Assembly (NCBI GenBank): GCA_025330725.1
Contig: JAIWND010000009.1
Coordinates: 434,001-498,000 of the forward strand
Length of the DNA: 64,000 nt
DNA from: Chlamydoabsidia padenii
Lineage: Eukaryota; Mucoromycota; Mucoromycetes; Mucorales; Cunninghamellaceae
Direction: 5' to 3'
In this document: positions 20,940 through 32,900 of the stretch, in pieces
Layout: every line of letters begins with the position of its first letter
Numbering within the stretch: position 1 is the stretch's first letter
Translations under genes and position numbers: made by a program
The notes under the pieces: generated by a model
The model's database searches: none
Seen by the model: only the letters and a program-made list of their open reading frames with translations
What the model was told of the DNA's origin: nothing

Positions 20940-23900
20940 CAGATCAAATCTTGATTGCACGTGAAATGGGTGTTGACATTATGCAGAAAAGTTGTACTCA
21001 AACCTTCCTATCAACATTTTATAAAGAGGTAAGTCAAATCTGATCATTTGTTACCTCCTCCAACATCGCCACTTACCAAATCAACTCTTTATACTTTTTT
21101 AATAGCGTGTCACTATCAATGGCCATCGATTTCCTGTCTTTTGTTTGGCATTCGATAAAACCAATCGACGTCTATTTACGGTAAGGCACATAATTCGACT
21201 TTATGAAAAAGTTGGACAGAACAATGACTGAACCTTTTATATATATACATTTAGGGTAGCGACGATTACCTGGTGAAAGTGTGGTGTGTCAGAACAGGTC
21301 ATCTGATTTATACTATCCGGGGTCATTACAACGTTATCACGGATATTGCTATCAATGAAGAAAATACTCTCATCGCAACAGCTTCTTCGGATGGTTATAT
21401 TCGTGTGTGGACTATGGATGGATACAAACAAGTTGTCTGTCTCAGGCCAATCTCGACTATTGTAAGTAACCCAAAAACAAAAGGCGAGGGGGGGGAACAG
21501 AATAGGATTATATAGCATGCTTACCTACTTTAATGTTTTGTTTGTTTAATAGGCCAAACCATTCACAACAGTATGTTTCTCACCATCACCAAGGCCGGAA
21601 ACTCGATACCTTATGGCGACAAATGAAGACGGACTTGTGCGACTTTGGAAATGGAATCGCGATACACTACAATTCATGGATCCGGAATCACCAATCACAT
21701 TTGCTTGTAAATTCAGAGCAAGAGACAAATTACGATGCTCTTCATTCAATAATACTGGAACAAAGTTTACTGTGGCGGGCGATGATGGGTTTGTTTATGT
21801 CTTCTCAACAATCAAGAATGGACCCAGCGATCATGGACGACTTACAAGGAACACCAACAAATTATCACTTTCTGATGGTCAGGGACGAAGACGGCGACGG
21901 GTGCCCAGTGCTCTTTTTCCGGACAAGAATACTCAAGACCAACCTCAACCTGTGGAACCGATTGCTATTTTGGAGGGGCACATGGGTAGTGTCACTGATT
22001 TGGCCTTCAGTCACGATGGTCGACGAATACTTAGTGGGTAAGCTTAAAAAAACCAAAGAAGAAAAAGAAATGCATAATGGAGAGGGAAACTAACCACTTC
22101 TTTTAATATTATTATTGTACCTATAGCTCTCAAGATGGAACTGCTCGCATTTGGTCATTTAACAAAGTGGAATCCAATTGGACGTCTATTGTTTGTAAGT
22201 AGTTCTGTAAAATTTTCATAGAGACTTGTTTAATAATACTCGTGTTGATTCTCTATATAGTGGACATCAAGAAAACAGCAGATGATGCACCAGTAGTGAA
22301 ACCAATGTCTCCATCAGAAACAACTAAACAAGCGACAAAACGATACTATGATGCATCAACACAACCAGAAGATAATGCGGAATTCGGTACTCTTATACCA
22401 CCACTTGAAGGTTTACAGCATTATGAACAATCTACTCTTGCAACAAACGATAATATCAATTCAACAATGTCATCTGATACACCATCTGCGACCCCTGCCG
22501 ACATTACTGTCAATGCTAATGCTCAACATCAAGAATCTGAAGAAGCTCCCAAGGTGTCAATGATTGCTTGGACTGCCGATGATCGCCTTTGTGTAATAGC
22601 AACTACTTATGGTGATATCAAGGTGTATTATGCCCACAATGGTGAACCGGCCTGTATTCTCAAGGGACATATTGGTGAAACATATGCTGTCGATAGTCAT
22701 CCTCAAGATTCCAACACAATTCTCTCTGCTGGTTATGATGGTAACGTTATCTTATGGGACATCCGACGACAAAGTGTGATTACCTGGCGAAACCATCCCA
22801 ATCGTATATTCTTGGATTGTAAATTCTCAAAAGATGGTATGAAATATGCTATTACTGATGACGAAGGGAACTGTACCTTATTTGGTATCAACGGACTGGC
22901 CAAGGACTATGCGCAAACTAAGGCTTGGACTCGTGGACAATATTTTTACAATGATTATCTTCCTGTACGGTATTCTAGCGATGGTACCTTTGTAGACGAA
23001 CAAACTAATTTACCAACAGACAGATTGCCACCATCATCCATCATCGACATGCAAGGTATTGAGTACCCTCACCAACAAAGGCGCGGATACGGCCGGGACA
23101 TTGCAATCCAATCACCAACCTTTGAAACTGAAGATGCTCAACGTTTGGTGTGCTACGAAATGGATGAACAAAATCTCAAGGCCGAACTTACTTACACTCT
23201 TCCAGTGATGGATCGGGCACAAATTGCAAAACGGCGGAGGGACTTTGTCAAGAATGATGATGATGACGAAAATGAAGTTGTTGGTGGTCCTGGTGCAACT
23301 TTTCCTCTATTCCCTATCCCTGCTAATCAAGCCTACTTACTACCTGATGACTCCAACGACGAAGACTACCGTGAAGAAGACCAGCCTGCCGAACAAGTGG
23401 ATTTTATCAGTGATGAAGACAGTGATGCGAATGGTGATGGTGGATCTGATGACTTTATAAATACAACTGTGGCCTCTTTGGAACAATTCGTCGAATCTGA
23501 TGGTGAAGATGGACCTCCCGTCACTCGAAGCCGAACAGGGCGCCGACAACGTTATTCAAACTCCTCTGACAACTCTGGCGACGATATTTTACCCAGCACA
23601 AGTGGAAGAACGTCAAGTAGAAGATCATCTGGAAGGCGTCGACAAGCATCCCCTAGTATGGCAACAAGCTCTGGTATATCTTCTCGACGTAGTAATAGCA
23701 GTAATCGAACAGCCCGCAATACCAGAAAACGTAGACCCGGCATACAAATCCGTAGCGACGACGACGACGACGATGTGCTCCGACCACGACGAAGAGCTCA
23801 ACAAGTAAAATCCTATAACGAAGCAGAAAGCGATCTGGAGGACTTTGAAGAATCAGAAGACAACATGATAAACGTTATGGATATTGATGAACAACAACCT

Positions 23901-25726
23901 GATACGACTACAACTAGGGCGGGCCCTTCATCATCGACGGCATCAAGACGTGAAACGACTAATAAACGATCAAAAGCAATCGATAAATCGGAAGATGACG
24001 ATTTTATGAATCCACCAAAACGTCCTCTTACCAAAAGAAGACGACAGATAGCATCAGACGACAGCGACGATGACATGGTGATACCAACAGTAACAAAAAC
24101 CTTTCCAACATCTTCTGCAAGTGCCGCTAGTGGGTTCCCACGGCTCACCAGGTCTCAACAACTACCACAATCACCACAGCAGCAGGAACAACAACAAACT
24201 TCTTCGAGTACACCAAGGTCTAGTATCAAAAACAAGGGGAAAAAACGGGCGACCATCAGTAAACCAATTACTCGTAAACCGTTACATCATCGCACCAATG
24301 TTATGCGCAATTTGACGGAGGACGAAATTAAGCTCTATGCTCCAACAAACTGGATCAGGATGACTCAACGTTCGATGGAAAAGTATTTGCCTCAAATGGG
24401 TGATCGTGTGGTACTACTTGTGGAAGGACATCGACAATACTGGGAAAACTCTGAAATGACTGAATACTTTGACGCCAAGTTTAGTCCTTTGGAATATAAT
24501 CTCAATGAACCGGTGGTGTTTGCGACGGTGACAGGTATCTCTTGGCAAGTGGGTCCTCCTGCTTTCTGTCGTCTCAAGCTTCAAGTACAAGAACTCGCCA
24601 ATTTTGAATCAGTGATGACCCAACGTCATAATCCTCGGTGGGTTTCCCCTTCCTCGCCAGCAACCTCTTCACGTGGTGGTGGCGGAAGATCCAGCAACAC
24701 TGATATTACTTTGGAATACTCTGATGAAGATGGCTGCCCTGAATTCTTGGTGCTTTGGGAACGGTTTTGGGCCTCCATGTCTATCTTCTTTGGGCCTACT
24801 ACTCGTAATCAACGTGTGGATGCTATGTACGATGTTGGTAAATACACTGGCAGGATCTCAGCAATTAATGAAACTGGTATGTTTTGGCATAAGGCAAGAA
24901 AACCCAGCCCATGGACTTGTTATCACATTATATGGTAATCAAAAAGAAAGAAAAAAAAAAGAATTCTGGGAGGAATAAAAAGGACATGCTGACGTTTTTA
25001 TTTGTTTGTAGGGATGATGAATCTTCTTCTCCTGAAGATTTAAGTCCTTGGGAAGTGGTCCCTACTGGTGAAAACTTCTCTGATTGGTACGACATTGGCC
25101 CTAGTCTAAGTGACGATCAAATCCACCGTGCAAAGGATGTCTTGAATTGGCTCATTAATAATGAAGACTTCTTGCTATACGTACATCAAGTCGACTATCA
25201 CACCTACACCAACTACCTCTCGAAAATTGCTTATCCTATTTGTTTGGAAATGGTCAAGGATCGCTTAAATAGTGGATATTATCGTCAACTAGAAGTAGGT
25301 TTTAAAATTATTGGGCATCTGCATTGACTTACATGACTTTTTTCTTAGGCTTTAATAGATGATGTGGAACTGATACGTAAAAATGCTCAGAACTACAACC
25401 ATCAAACTTCTCTGGCATACAAAAACGCTGGACGTATGGCCAACTTCTTTAGATCTCGCATGACAAGTAAGGATGGATTGCAAAAAAAAAAAAAAGGGGG
25501 GGGGGAGTTGGAATCAATGACTAAATGTTAAATTCTTTTAGATCTACATTTGGCTTTGTCTATAGGACGAGCGCGTAAATCTCAAGAAGATGAAGATGGT
25601 GAATACAGCAACACTAATCCTCACGAAGACTCGGATGACAGTGAACCAACGACCAAGGCGCTAATGCTCTCAGACGACTCTGATGGATCCGATGCTTTTA
25701 TCGATGATGATGATGCCGACGACTAG
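20106..25726 (+). CDS. BRWD/PHIP-like WD40-bromodomain chromatin protein
   Basis: Exons are 20106-20115, probably 20289-20290, then 20385-20534, 20628-20853, 20943-21028, 21106-21180, 21255-21461, 21553-22037, 22127-22194, 22261-24934, 25012-25294, 25349-25466 and 25542-25726, about 1,522 residues. The N-terminus (ELYYLIAKFLAAGPCKESAQ) matches the BRWD start. WD repeats follow (NGHRFPVFCLAFDKTNRRLF, IRGHYNVITDIAINEEN, LEGHMGSVTDLAFSHDGRRI, LKGHIGETYAVDSH). A long acidic, Ser/Arg-rich linker leads to a PHIP-type cryptic Tudor block (GDRVVLLVEGHRQYWEN, then WTCYHIIWDD and LSPWEVVP). A bromodomain is near the C-terminus (YTNYLSKIAYPICLEMVKDR, LIDDVELIRKNAQNYNHQ). The tail is acidic. Animal relatives read methylated and acetylated histones and can be CUL4-DDB1 substrate receptors; that is inference here. 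Everything from 20385 on is in phase; the first two exons are the weak part. Confidence 0.88.
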
Positions 25727-26211
25727 TTTACTGCCTTTTTACGAACCCTTGCATATATATAAACACACACACATACACACCTATATATATATTCCTCTTT
25801 GACATCTATACACACCTTCTCCCTGTTACACATTGTTTGCTAGTTACTTTTTACTTTTTATAATTCTTAGTTTATATACACATCTAACGTGCACATATAT
25901 ATCACATAAAACATGATTTGAACATAAAATACTTTGTGCTTTGACTTTTAAATGTAACAACACGTTTGCATGAAAGTCGGGATTTGAAAATATTCCAGAT
26001 CGATCATCAAGTGTTGGGTCACTTCCTTTAAAATAAAGTAGACATAGACGATACATAATTGGCATGAAGAGTGTTTTATTATAATTATTAATTAATTAAT
26101 TAGCTAGTTTTATAATATGAGGGACATAATACATATATACAATGGATATATAAAGAAGGGGGGGACTATATACTACAGATTAAGAAGGAATGGAGACATA
26201 TACAACCCAAA
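25727..26211. other. Convergent 3' intergenic region
   Basis: This lies between the BRWD-like stop and the CSL stop. It holds TA- and CA-rich tracts (25753-25790), a full copy of the recurrent motif (CGGGATTTGAAAAT at 25978-25991) and a TTAATTAATTAATTAG run at 26087-26102. No gene was seen. Confidence 0.5.
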
Positions 26212-28221
26212 TTACTTGGGTACATCCATGATAGACCAATGAGTATCACCGTTGGGTTTGACATGACAAGTAACAGATTTACCCGAATGATATACCACAT
26301 TATCCTTTCGTACCATCAACAAGGGCAATTCAATCGCTCGGTTCCCATCGTCGGTCTTGACCAATAAATCATGATGAGCCACCAAAAAATCTTGAGTAGG
26401 AGGTAAAGTCAATGATAGTTGGATATTTCCTTGTGCCGCCAATTGTCGTTGAAGGACAGGAAGAGGACCATGTGCACCACCTAACCAGAATTCCAAAAGA
26501 TGAGGATAAGGTGCTGTGGGTAAATGTTGTACCAAATGTTGCCCTGTCAATTGTAAAGCATGTTTGGCATCGTCCACCATCACATCAGAGACCATGGGGA
26601 AAGGGACAATAGTTCGTGGTGGTGAAGGTGGTGGTGAGGGTTGTAATAGTCGAGGCATGATCTCTGGTCTATACTTGTTGCTGTTGAGAGAATCAGAATG
26701 TGATACAGGTGATGGTTGTTGTAAGGTGGTGCTGATGATTGGTGTCGTTGTTGCCGTTGACTTTGGTGGTTCTTCAACAGTATATTCAAACTTGGCGATC
26801 CCCACAATGGTCCAACAAAGATAGTCGTCGACTTTTTCAATAGACGCACCAGTTTGATCCAAGACTTGTTTCGACACACAGTAATCTAACCAGGTGCTTG
26901 CATGTGTATGATTGATCCCATTGCCGCTACTGTTATCATCTTGAGAAGAAGGTTTGGTATTGATTTCTTGAATTGCATTACCATTGGCGCTGAGATAGAC
27001 CGGTCGATCCGACGAGGACGCTAATTGGAGAGCGATCTTTTGCATCTGACTGACAGGACCAAAAGCATCAGGAGAGATCGCACCTTTATCCACCTTTCGA
27101 ATGATCACCGGTGGAGAACATACCCCAGATTGAGAATCCTTGAGAATGATTTCCGTCCCATAGGTCAAAGGCACGCCAGCGGTGGTGACTGAAGGTTGGT
27201 GATGATGGTGATAATGATGATGGTTGTGAGACAATGTATGCTGAGGTGGCGGTGTAGGCTGTCGGACAAGAATGATATCAAAAGCTGACCAAGTAGAGTT
27301 CTTTGCACACAATTCCTGTTGTTGTTGATCTGAAGGTGCCGAAGTGAGGTATTTGGTTCGTACTGATTGTGAGTTGATCCGATTGAATAAAGAGATCTGT
27401 GAGGTGGTGAAGATACAGCTGGACACATTTCGTGCCTTGGCAGTTTTCTTGGAAGGTTTGGAGATGATCGAGATGGGTGATGAGAAGAAGGTGGCAAAGG
27501 CTGGTGTGATACAAGACGTTAGAGGTGCCGAGTGAGACATGTTGACCTTGAGACAGAATTGCTTGGTCTTGGCTGAGCCGGTGACGTGAAGATACTTGAA
27601 GCTGCCACAGTTGTTTTCATCCAGACAAGTTCGTTGTTCGATCGGTCGTTCAGCTCCTTCAGCAAAGACAGACATGGTCACCACAGGACAAGTGGCTTCT
27701 TGGTGGTGTTGTTGAATGGCAATCGCTGGTGGAGGACACAAAAACCTTTTTTCAGAGCCATACGACTTTTGAGCCACAGCAGCATGAAGACAGGTGACAG
27801 TTACAAGTCGCTTGGGTTCTTCTTGTTGTGATGGTGGTGGTGACATTGGTTGTTCGAATCGCCTGTGTTTGTGAAGTCGGTCATCATAGGGTGCTGAGAG
27901 CCACGCTCGTTTTACCGGTGCTGTTGTTGTTGTTGTTGTTGTTGTTGCTGATGCTGATGTTGAGGATGAACTAATGCTGCTGAAACTAGTCGATCGCTCA
28001 TGTTGACGGTGGTGATGGTCATGTTCAAAAGTGGCGTCAGAATCTAACATGGATTCTATTGTCATGTTTCGTTTGGCGCTGTTTTCTGGTTTTGGTAGTC
28101 GAATAGGGTGAGCACTGTCGATAGCACTGAGTAGAGAATCCATAGGTGATAATCCAATAAACTGTAACTTTTTACTAGATCCAAACACCTGTTCTGATAT
28201 AATATGCGATTCGTGGTCCAT
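26212..28221 (-). CDS. CSL-family transcription factor (RBP-J/Su(H)/Lag-1; yeast Cbf11/12 type)
   Basis: An intronless frame codes for 669 residues. CSL landmarks appear in order. The N-terminal Rel-like DNA-contact block reads TCLHAAVAQKSYGSEKRFLC, then PPP. The CGSFKYLHVTG segment precedes the beta-trefoil core: ISKPSKKTAKARNVSSC, ISLFNRINSQSVRTKYL, WSAFDIILV, LTYGTEIILKDSQSGVCSPP and IIRKVDKGAISPD. The C-terminal IPT-like part includes LMVRKDNVVYHSGKS. Low-complexity insertions (poly-His, poly-Ser, poly-Thr, NHHHYHHHHQ) lengthen the loops, as in other fungal CSLs. CSL proteins bind CGTGGGAA-type sites. Animals use them in Notch signalling; fungi lack Notch, and fission yeast Cbf11/Cbf12 act in adhesion, cell cycle and lipid genes. 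The role here is unknown. A consensus site lies upstream (28947-28954). Confidence 0.93.
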   Translation of the reverse strand: MDHESHIISEQVFGSSKKLQFIGLSPMDSLLSAIDSAHPIRLPKPENSAKRNMTIESMLDSDATFEHDHHHRQHERSTSFSSISSSSTSASATTTTTTTTAPVKRAWLSAPYDDRLHKHRRFEQPMSPPPSQQEEPKRLVTVTCLHAAVAQKSYGSEKRFLCPPPAIAIQQHHQEATCPVVTMSVFAEGAERPIEQRTCLDENNCGSFKYLHVTGSAKTKQFCLKVNMSHSAPLTSCITPAFATFFSSPISIISKPSKKTAKARNVSSCIFTTSQISLFNRINSQSVRTKYLTSAPSDQQQQELCAKNSTWSAFDIILVRQPTPPPQHTLSHNHHHYHHHHQPSVTTAGVPLTYGTEIILKDSQSGVCSPPVIIRKVDKGAISPDAFGPVSQMQKIALQLASSSDRPVYLSANGNAIQEINTKPSSQDDNSSGNGINHTHASTWLDYCVSKQVLDQTGASIEKVDDYLCWTIVGIAKFEYTVEEPPKSTATTTPIISTTLQQPSPVSHSDSLNSNKYRPEIMPRLLQPSPPPSPPRTIVPFPMVSDVMVDDAKHALQLTGQHLVQHLPTAPYPHLLEFWLGGAHGPLPVLQRQLAAQGNIQLSLTLPPTQDFLVAHHDLLVKTDDGNRAIELPLLMVRKDNVVYHSGKSVTCHVKPNGDTHWSIMDVPK

Positions 28222-28633
28222 TAATTAAAAAAAAAAAAAAAAAAAGAGAGAGAGAGAGAGAAATAGAGAGTAGGAAGAAGAAGAGAATTAAAAAAGGGAA
28301 AGGGAAAGAAAAGGGAGGAAATAGAAAATGAGCGAATTTATAAAAAGGGAAGCGGGATTTAAAAAATAAAAAGTTGGAGAAAGAAAAAAACCACCCACAC
28401 TGATAAGATGGGAAAACAGGGTTTTTTGATCTTATCACATGGAAGACAAAAAAACAAAGTGTTATGTTTTTCTAAACCAGCAGCATTTTCCCACCCGTCA
28501 TTCCCAGGCAAAGGTTATTTCACTTTTCTTTTTTTCTATCTCTGATCTTTATGTCAAATCAGAATGCGCCGTCCGAATATGGGTTAATAAGCATGAAATC
28601 CTCCCCCTTTTTTCTCAATTTCTGTTAGGGAAA

Positions 28634-28634
<1 letters not shown>

Positions 28635-28669
<35 letters not shown>

Positions 28670-28677
28670 TAAGATCT
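28635..28677. repeat. 43-nt A run upstream of the CSL gene
   Basis: A pure A homopolymer in the upstream region. It is likely length-variable and may exclude nucleosomes; the latter is general knowledge of poly(dA:dT). Confidence 0.8.
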
Positions 28678-28946
28678 AAATATGAGGTAAGCTGCATAAT
28701 CTTCTTGGTAGTTGTAAATAATCGTAACGACGGTGTTGACGAAATGATAAGATCTGTACTTGCAAAAAAAAAAAGACCTCCTTCCTCCTCGACCATTTTA
28801 GGCTCACTGATAAGAAAACTCGATTTGATTTGACACACCTTTGATTTAAACCCAGTCTTCCCTTCCGTTCATAGTATCGGAAAGGGGAGATAAGAACAAA
28901 AAAAATGTCAGCAGCCCCTTTCAAAATGGGTTGCCAAATAAAGGTG

Positions 28947-28954
28947 CGTGGGAA
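28947..28954 (+). promoter_or_regulatory. Consensus CSL-binding site CGTGGGAA
   Basis: This exact octamer is the canonical site for RBP-J/Su(H)/CSL proteins. It lies in the intergenic region about 725 bp upstream of the CSL gene start. No other intergenic exact match was noticed; an exact reverse-complement match at about 30012 is inside an ARF-GEF coding exon. Confidence 0.45.
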
Positions 28955-29132
28955 TTCATTCCTGTTAATTCAACCTCCGCCATTTTCTCTTTGAATTATA
29001 CCCACCTTATATTATACTTTTGAGGGACGCAAATCATCTCCACCATGATCAAGACAAAGGAGAATGGAGATTATAATTGAACGTTGTACAATGATTTTAT
29101 TGGTTGAGTCATAATAAAGTAAAAAAAAAGGT

Positions 29133-32100
29133 CTATTCTAATGATACATACTTCAATGAATGATTAATTTCATCAAACAAGTCAAAGGAATGAATGGGGT
29201 TGTCTATATCTAAAAGGGAGGTGAGAGATATAGATTGACTATTGTTACTAGATAAAGATGTTTCCAATGCCTTGCTATAGAGTTCATACTTGTCCATTTG
29301 TTGTATTAAGTAATTGTTCTTTTCATGCCAATTGGTAACAATCAATGCCTTTTGTGTATGATAAATCGTCGGTATCTAAACCAGGCATCAAAAAAAAAAA
29401 AAAAAAAAAAAAAAAAAACGTATCACATTTTAGTAATCCCACCCTTTTATTATATACATATATATATATATATATGTTACCTTGGAGATCGAGGTAAAGA
29501 ATGTAGAATGCTGTTGAAGTTCTTCCCCCAATGTCACTAGGTATTGTTGAATACCTTTTTGTTGATTCATGATGGTGGTCTTTGAGTAATAGTTGGATGG
29601 ATAAGATGCAAGTAATGGTGTTGTTAAGAGTGATGATGAAGTCGTAGAACAAGTAGATGTGGTAGAAGTGGTAGATGATGATGAGATCCGAGAAGCCATT
29701 TGTGGTGTATCCGAGACTGTAGGAGGTTCCCATGTTGATATCGTACAAGAGTCAAGTCGATCGTATTGTTCTGTAAGATCTAGTTCCCATCCATACAAGT
29801 CACTACTAATAGGTGGTTTCATAAATGGAATCTGTGTAGTCATGGCAGCTACAAATTGTATATGGTGAATCCAAGTCGTTACTGTGTCTTGATCTTCGCA
29901 TTCGAATTCATACCAGGTACCATTGCCCAAGACCAGATGGAAAGTCGTCGTCGAGTAGGAGTGATGATGAGTAGGTGGTTCACGTGTTGCAGTGCTCTGG
30001 CCAAGATCTAATTCCCACGAAGATGCCTGATTCGCCTGTCTTATCTATATATATAAAGACAATGAGTACTCCCTTTATCCCGATTTTACCCAGCGCAGAT
30101 TCATTTTAGCTTACTAAACGTGAAGATGTGTTGTGGTGTTTTTCCAACCGTAAACTACCACAATGATGATGCATTACCAGCCAAACTTCATGCCATCCAG
30201 TTGATGTCGTTGATGATGATGATGTAGAGGAGGAGGATTTCGTCGGTCGTCGTCCAAGCTGATTGTTGTTTGTCCTGTAACGTACCCGTCCCTCCAATCC
30301 AGGTCCATGATCTTGCTTTGTACGTAAAAAGTCCGCCGTTTCCACATTGGTATTTGTACCACTACAAGGATCTACCTAAATTAATGGAGGGGGTTAGTAC
30401 TTGCTTTTTTTTTTTTTTTTTCTGTTTTTTTGCTTCATGTTGTGAATATACTTACATTTACTTTCCGCCTATGTGATGACGGTGATGATTGTTTCTTTGA
30501 TCCCATACGCTGTAATAAAGATTTCGTGGTTGTTGCGACTCCTGAGGATTCTTTTGCTATAGTTGGTTCATTGGTTTTCACAGAGCTTGGTTGTAGAATG
30601 CCCTGAAATTTGACAGAGGTATAAGTTTCCTTGAGATAGCTTTCCATATCGTGTTCCCAAGTTAATTTGTTGTGCTGTTCACCAAGGAAAATACTGTTTG
30701 TAATAGTGGCCATTGTGTTTTCGCAGAATTCGGAGCGTGACATGCGATGGTGGCCTAATCCTTGGACAATGTGAAGGTCAGTGTTCAAGAGTAACAAGGA
30801 ATACACTACGGCATAAACAATATCTATTGAAAAGAAAAGAGTGAGTAAACAATAATAACTGGTATTCGTCTTTTCTAGTTTACCTGCATTGTAGAGCAAC
30901 TTGGATTGTTTATTACAGCACCAATACCTATAGGCAAAGGCTTGCAAGATTCTGTCGATTTCCTGAGCTTCGGCTTTAAAGTAAAGTTTACCACAGACGC
31001 ATCTAGAAAGAAAAGAAAAAGACGAAAAGTTGAGTATTCCTGGTTTTGTTATCAATTCATTCCTTACCTGAATGCTTGTTCCAGGTGTTGTAAAGTAAAG
31101 TCAAACTTTTCAAAATAGAGTTGTAAAACGGTGTGATTAAAGAGTTTACTAGGTTATTAACGAAAAGGAGAAGAAAGAAGTGAGTGCGACAAGTTTTTTT
31201 GGGGGGGGGACCCAAATGAAATCGGGATCTGAAATTATACCTCTTTCCCAAATAGGCCGCAACCTCTTTTACAGGCACGACAGTTTCATCATCATTCCAA
31301 AGTTGGTCGGCCGTATGTTGGCAGTTTTCTTGCATTGAAGGTTTCTTCAATATGGCTTCAATGTCACCAAAGATGGAAGCCGATGACCATAGCTCTTTAT
31401 CTTCGGTAAAGAAAGAATTATAGTTTTCTTTTTCTTCAATGGCGGAGTTGGGTGCATGAACAACTGATTTGGAAAGCGTTAACGTTGAAGCGCGTTTCCA
31501 GTGCAACATGGCTGTTTCAATATCATTGTCAACTTTTGCTATGTTTTCCATTGGTATATCATCAGTGTCGCAGGCAGCATTATAAGTAGAAGTATCATCA
31601 TCATTACAAGTTGGCGTATTAATGAGAGTTGACTTTTCATTAAAAGATGGTAAGGAAGGTAATGGACGAGACGTACTGTGAGTTAGTTTGATCACTGGAT
31701 TAGTCAGACTAGAGCTTCGAGTAGGTAACACAGAGAGTGGTGGTTTATGTGCAGAGTAAGGTGGAGAGGGAAGTACCTAATTACAGAAAAGAAGAAGATG
31801 AGCATCAATATCAATCAAGTTTTTTCTACAATGTAAATCTTTACTTTATTAGCGTTGACGATCCATTTTTGTGATGGAGTCTCAACATGATCTATTTCTG
31901 TCGGTGATGAAGTCTGTAAGAAAATGAATGATTATCAGTTATGTCTTCTTTTATCTTCTTTTTTATCTTGTTTACCATAAAAGAAGCAAAGTCAAGTGGT
32001 GACCAAGTGGTTGTGGTTGGTCTCAAGTAATGTTTGTTGGCTTGAACTCGGTATATCGGGGTTTGAATTTGTCGGTTTGATTTATGCAAGAGTGAATCAT

Positions 32101-32137
32101 GCCGTCTTGGTGGTTGTGTGGTAGCGGCATGATTCAT
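29133..32137 (-). CDS. Sec7-domain ARF guanine nucleotide exchange factor with PH-like region (EFA6/Yel1-like)
   Basis: Nine exons (31976-32137, 31845-31913, 31241-31776, 31068-31148, 31002, down to 30884, 30456-30823, 30115-30375, 29481-30044, 29133-29375) give 800 residues. A long disordered N-terminus leads to a Sec7 domain from about residue 235: VPVKEVAAYLGKSKLFNHTV, YFEKFDFTLQHLEQAFRCVC, KAEAQEIDRILQAFAYRYW and VYSLLLLNTDLHIV. The glutamic finger (E in AEAQ) is kept, although the usual PGE is AE. RMSRSEFCENTM after Sec7 resembles EFA6/Yel1. A PH-like segment follows (EGRVRYRTNNNQLGRR, GWHEVWLVMHHHCGSLRLEK, HLVLGNGTWYEFECEDQDTV, TWIHHIQFVAAM), then a C-terminal helix. Such GEFs load GTP on Arf6/Arf3 at the plasma membrane; the precise subfamily is inferred. 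Confidence 0.88.
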
Positions 32138-32900
32138 GATGAAGATGATTAAAAAAAAAAAAAGAGAGAGAGAAGAAAGATGGAAAGAGGTATACAATAC
32201 AAAAAAGAAAAAGAAAAAGCAATTTCCCCAAAGGATCTAAAATGAAATGAAAAAGTAATATCTTTTTCTTAAAAAAAGGGGGGAGTGTAACGTTCGTTTT
32301 TTTAATTTTGGGATTGAACATTCACGTGTTTCCAAATAGGTACTTTGTTAATGAATAACCTCCAAAATAGGATGATATAGGTTGAAGAGTGCAAGAAAGA
32401 CTAGATCCAGGTTTATATATAATGTTCATAACCAACAAGATATATGTTTAGAGCCAAAAGGTAGAAAAAAAATGGAAAATGAACCACTTGTGTAACTCGT
32501 TGATTTTTTTTTGGATCTGTTAATGTGGCACATTGGTGATGATAAATCCATTTTTTCCCTCTCGCATTGTGCTTTCTGCAGCTCTAAATCATTTTTGCAA
32601 ACTCCGACGGATGACTACAAATGGAGTCTTGTAATTCCAGGGACAATACATCCGACATCAATAAATTAAAACCAGGACAAAATAACAAGACGTTTTATAA
32701 GACAATAAACAGATAAGATTTTTATTTCGGGATTACTATGTTCTATATATCTATGGCTATATCTATTCTAAAGGGTATTTAATCTAATGTTTAGCTCGAT
32801 CATGATGACTATCATGACTAAACTAGCGGGATATGATTCCTTTATCAAGTACCAATCCAAGTCATTCTTGTCAATCCTTGAAGAGCCTTACCAGCACCAT
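32138..32900. other. Upstream region of the ARF-GEF gene, otherwise unexplained
   Basis: A purine-rich tract precedes the ARF-GEF ATG, with GGGATTGAAC near 32311 as a weak motif variant. The rest, to about 32.9 kb, is AT-rich with no convincing coding sequence. Confidence 0.35.

Larger units (their letters stand above)
28222..29132. promoter_or_regulatory. Upstream region of the CSL gene
   Basis: This starts with an A/GA-rich tract (28227-28260). A motif copy CGGGATTTAAAAA lies at 28353-28365, about 130 bp upstream of the CSL ATG. A 43-nt A run is at about 28635-28677. A perfect CSL-binding octamer CGTGGGAA sits at 28947-28954. The right end is the 3' side of the ARF-GEF gene. No coding sequence was seen. 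Confidence 0.55.

Noticed and set aside
29323..29748. Open frame MYDINMGTSYSLGY and onward within the ARF-GEF region
   Set aside because: It reads through an intron with a 29-nt homopolymer and is out of frame with the supported exons.
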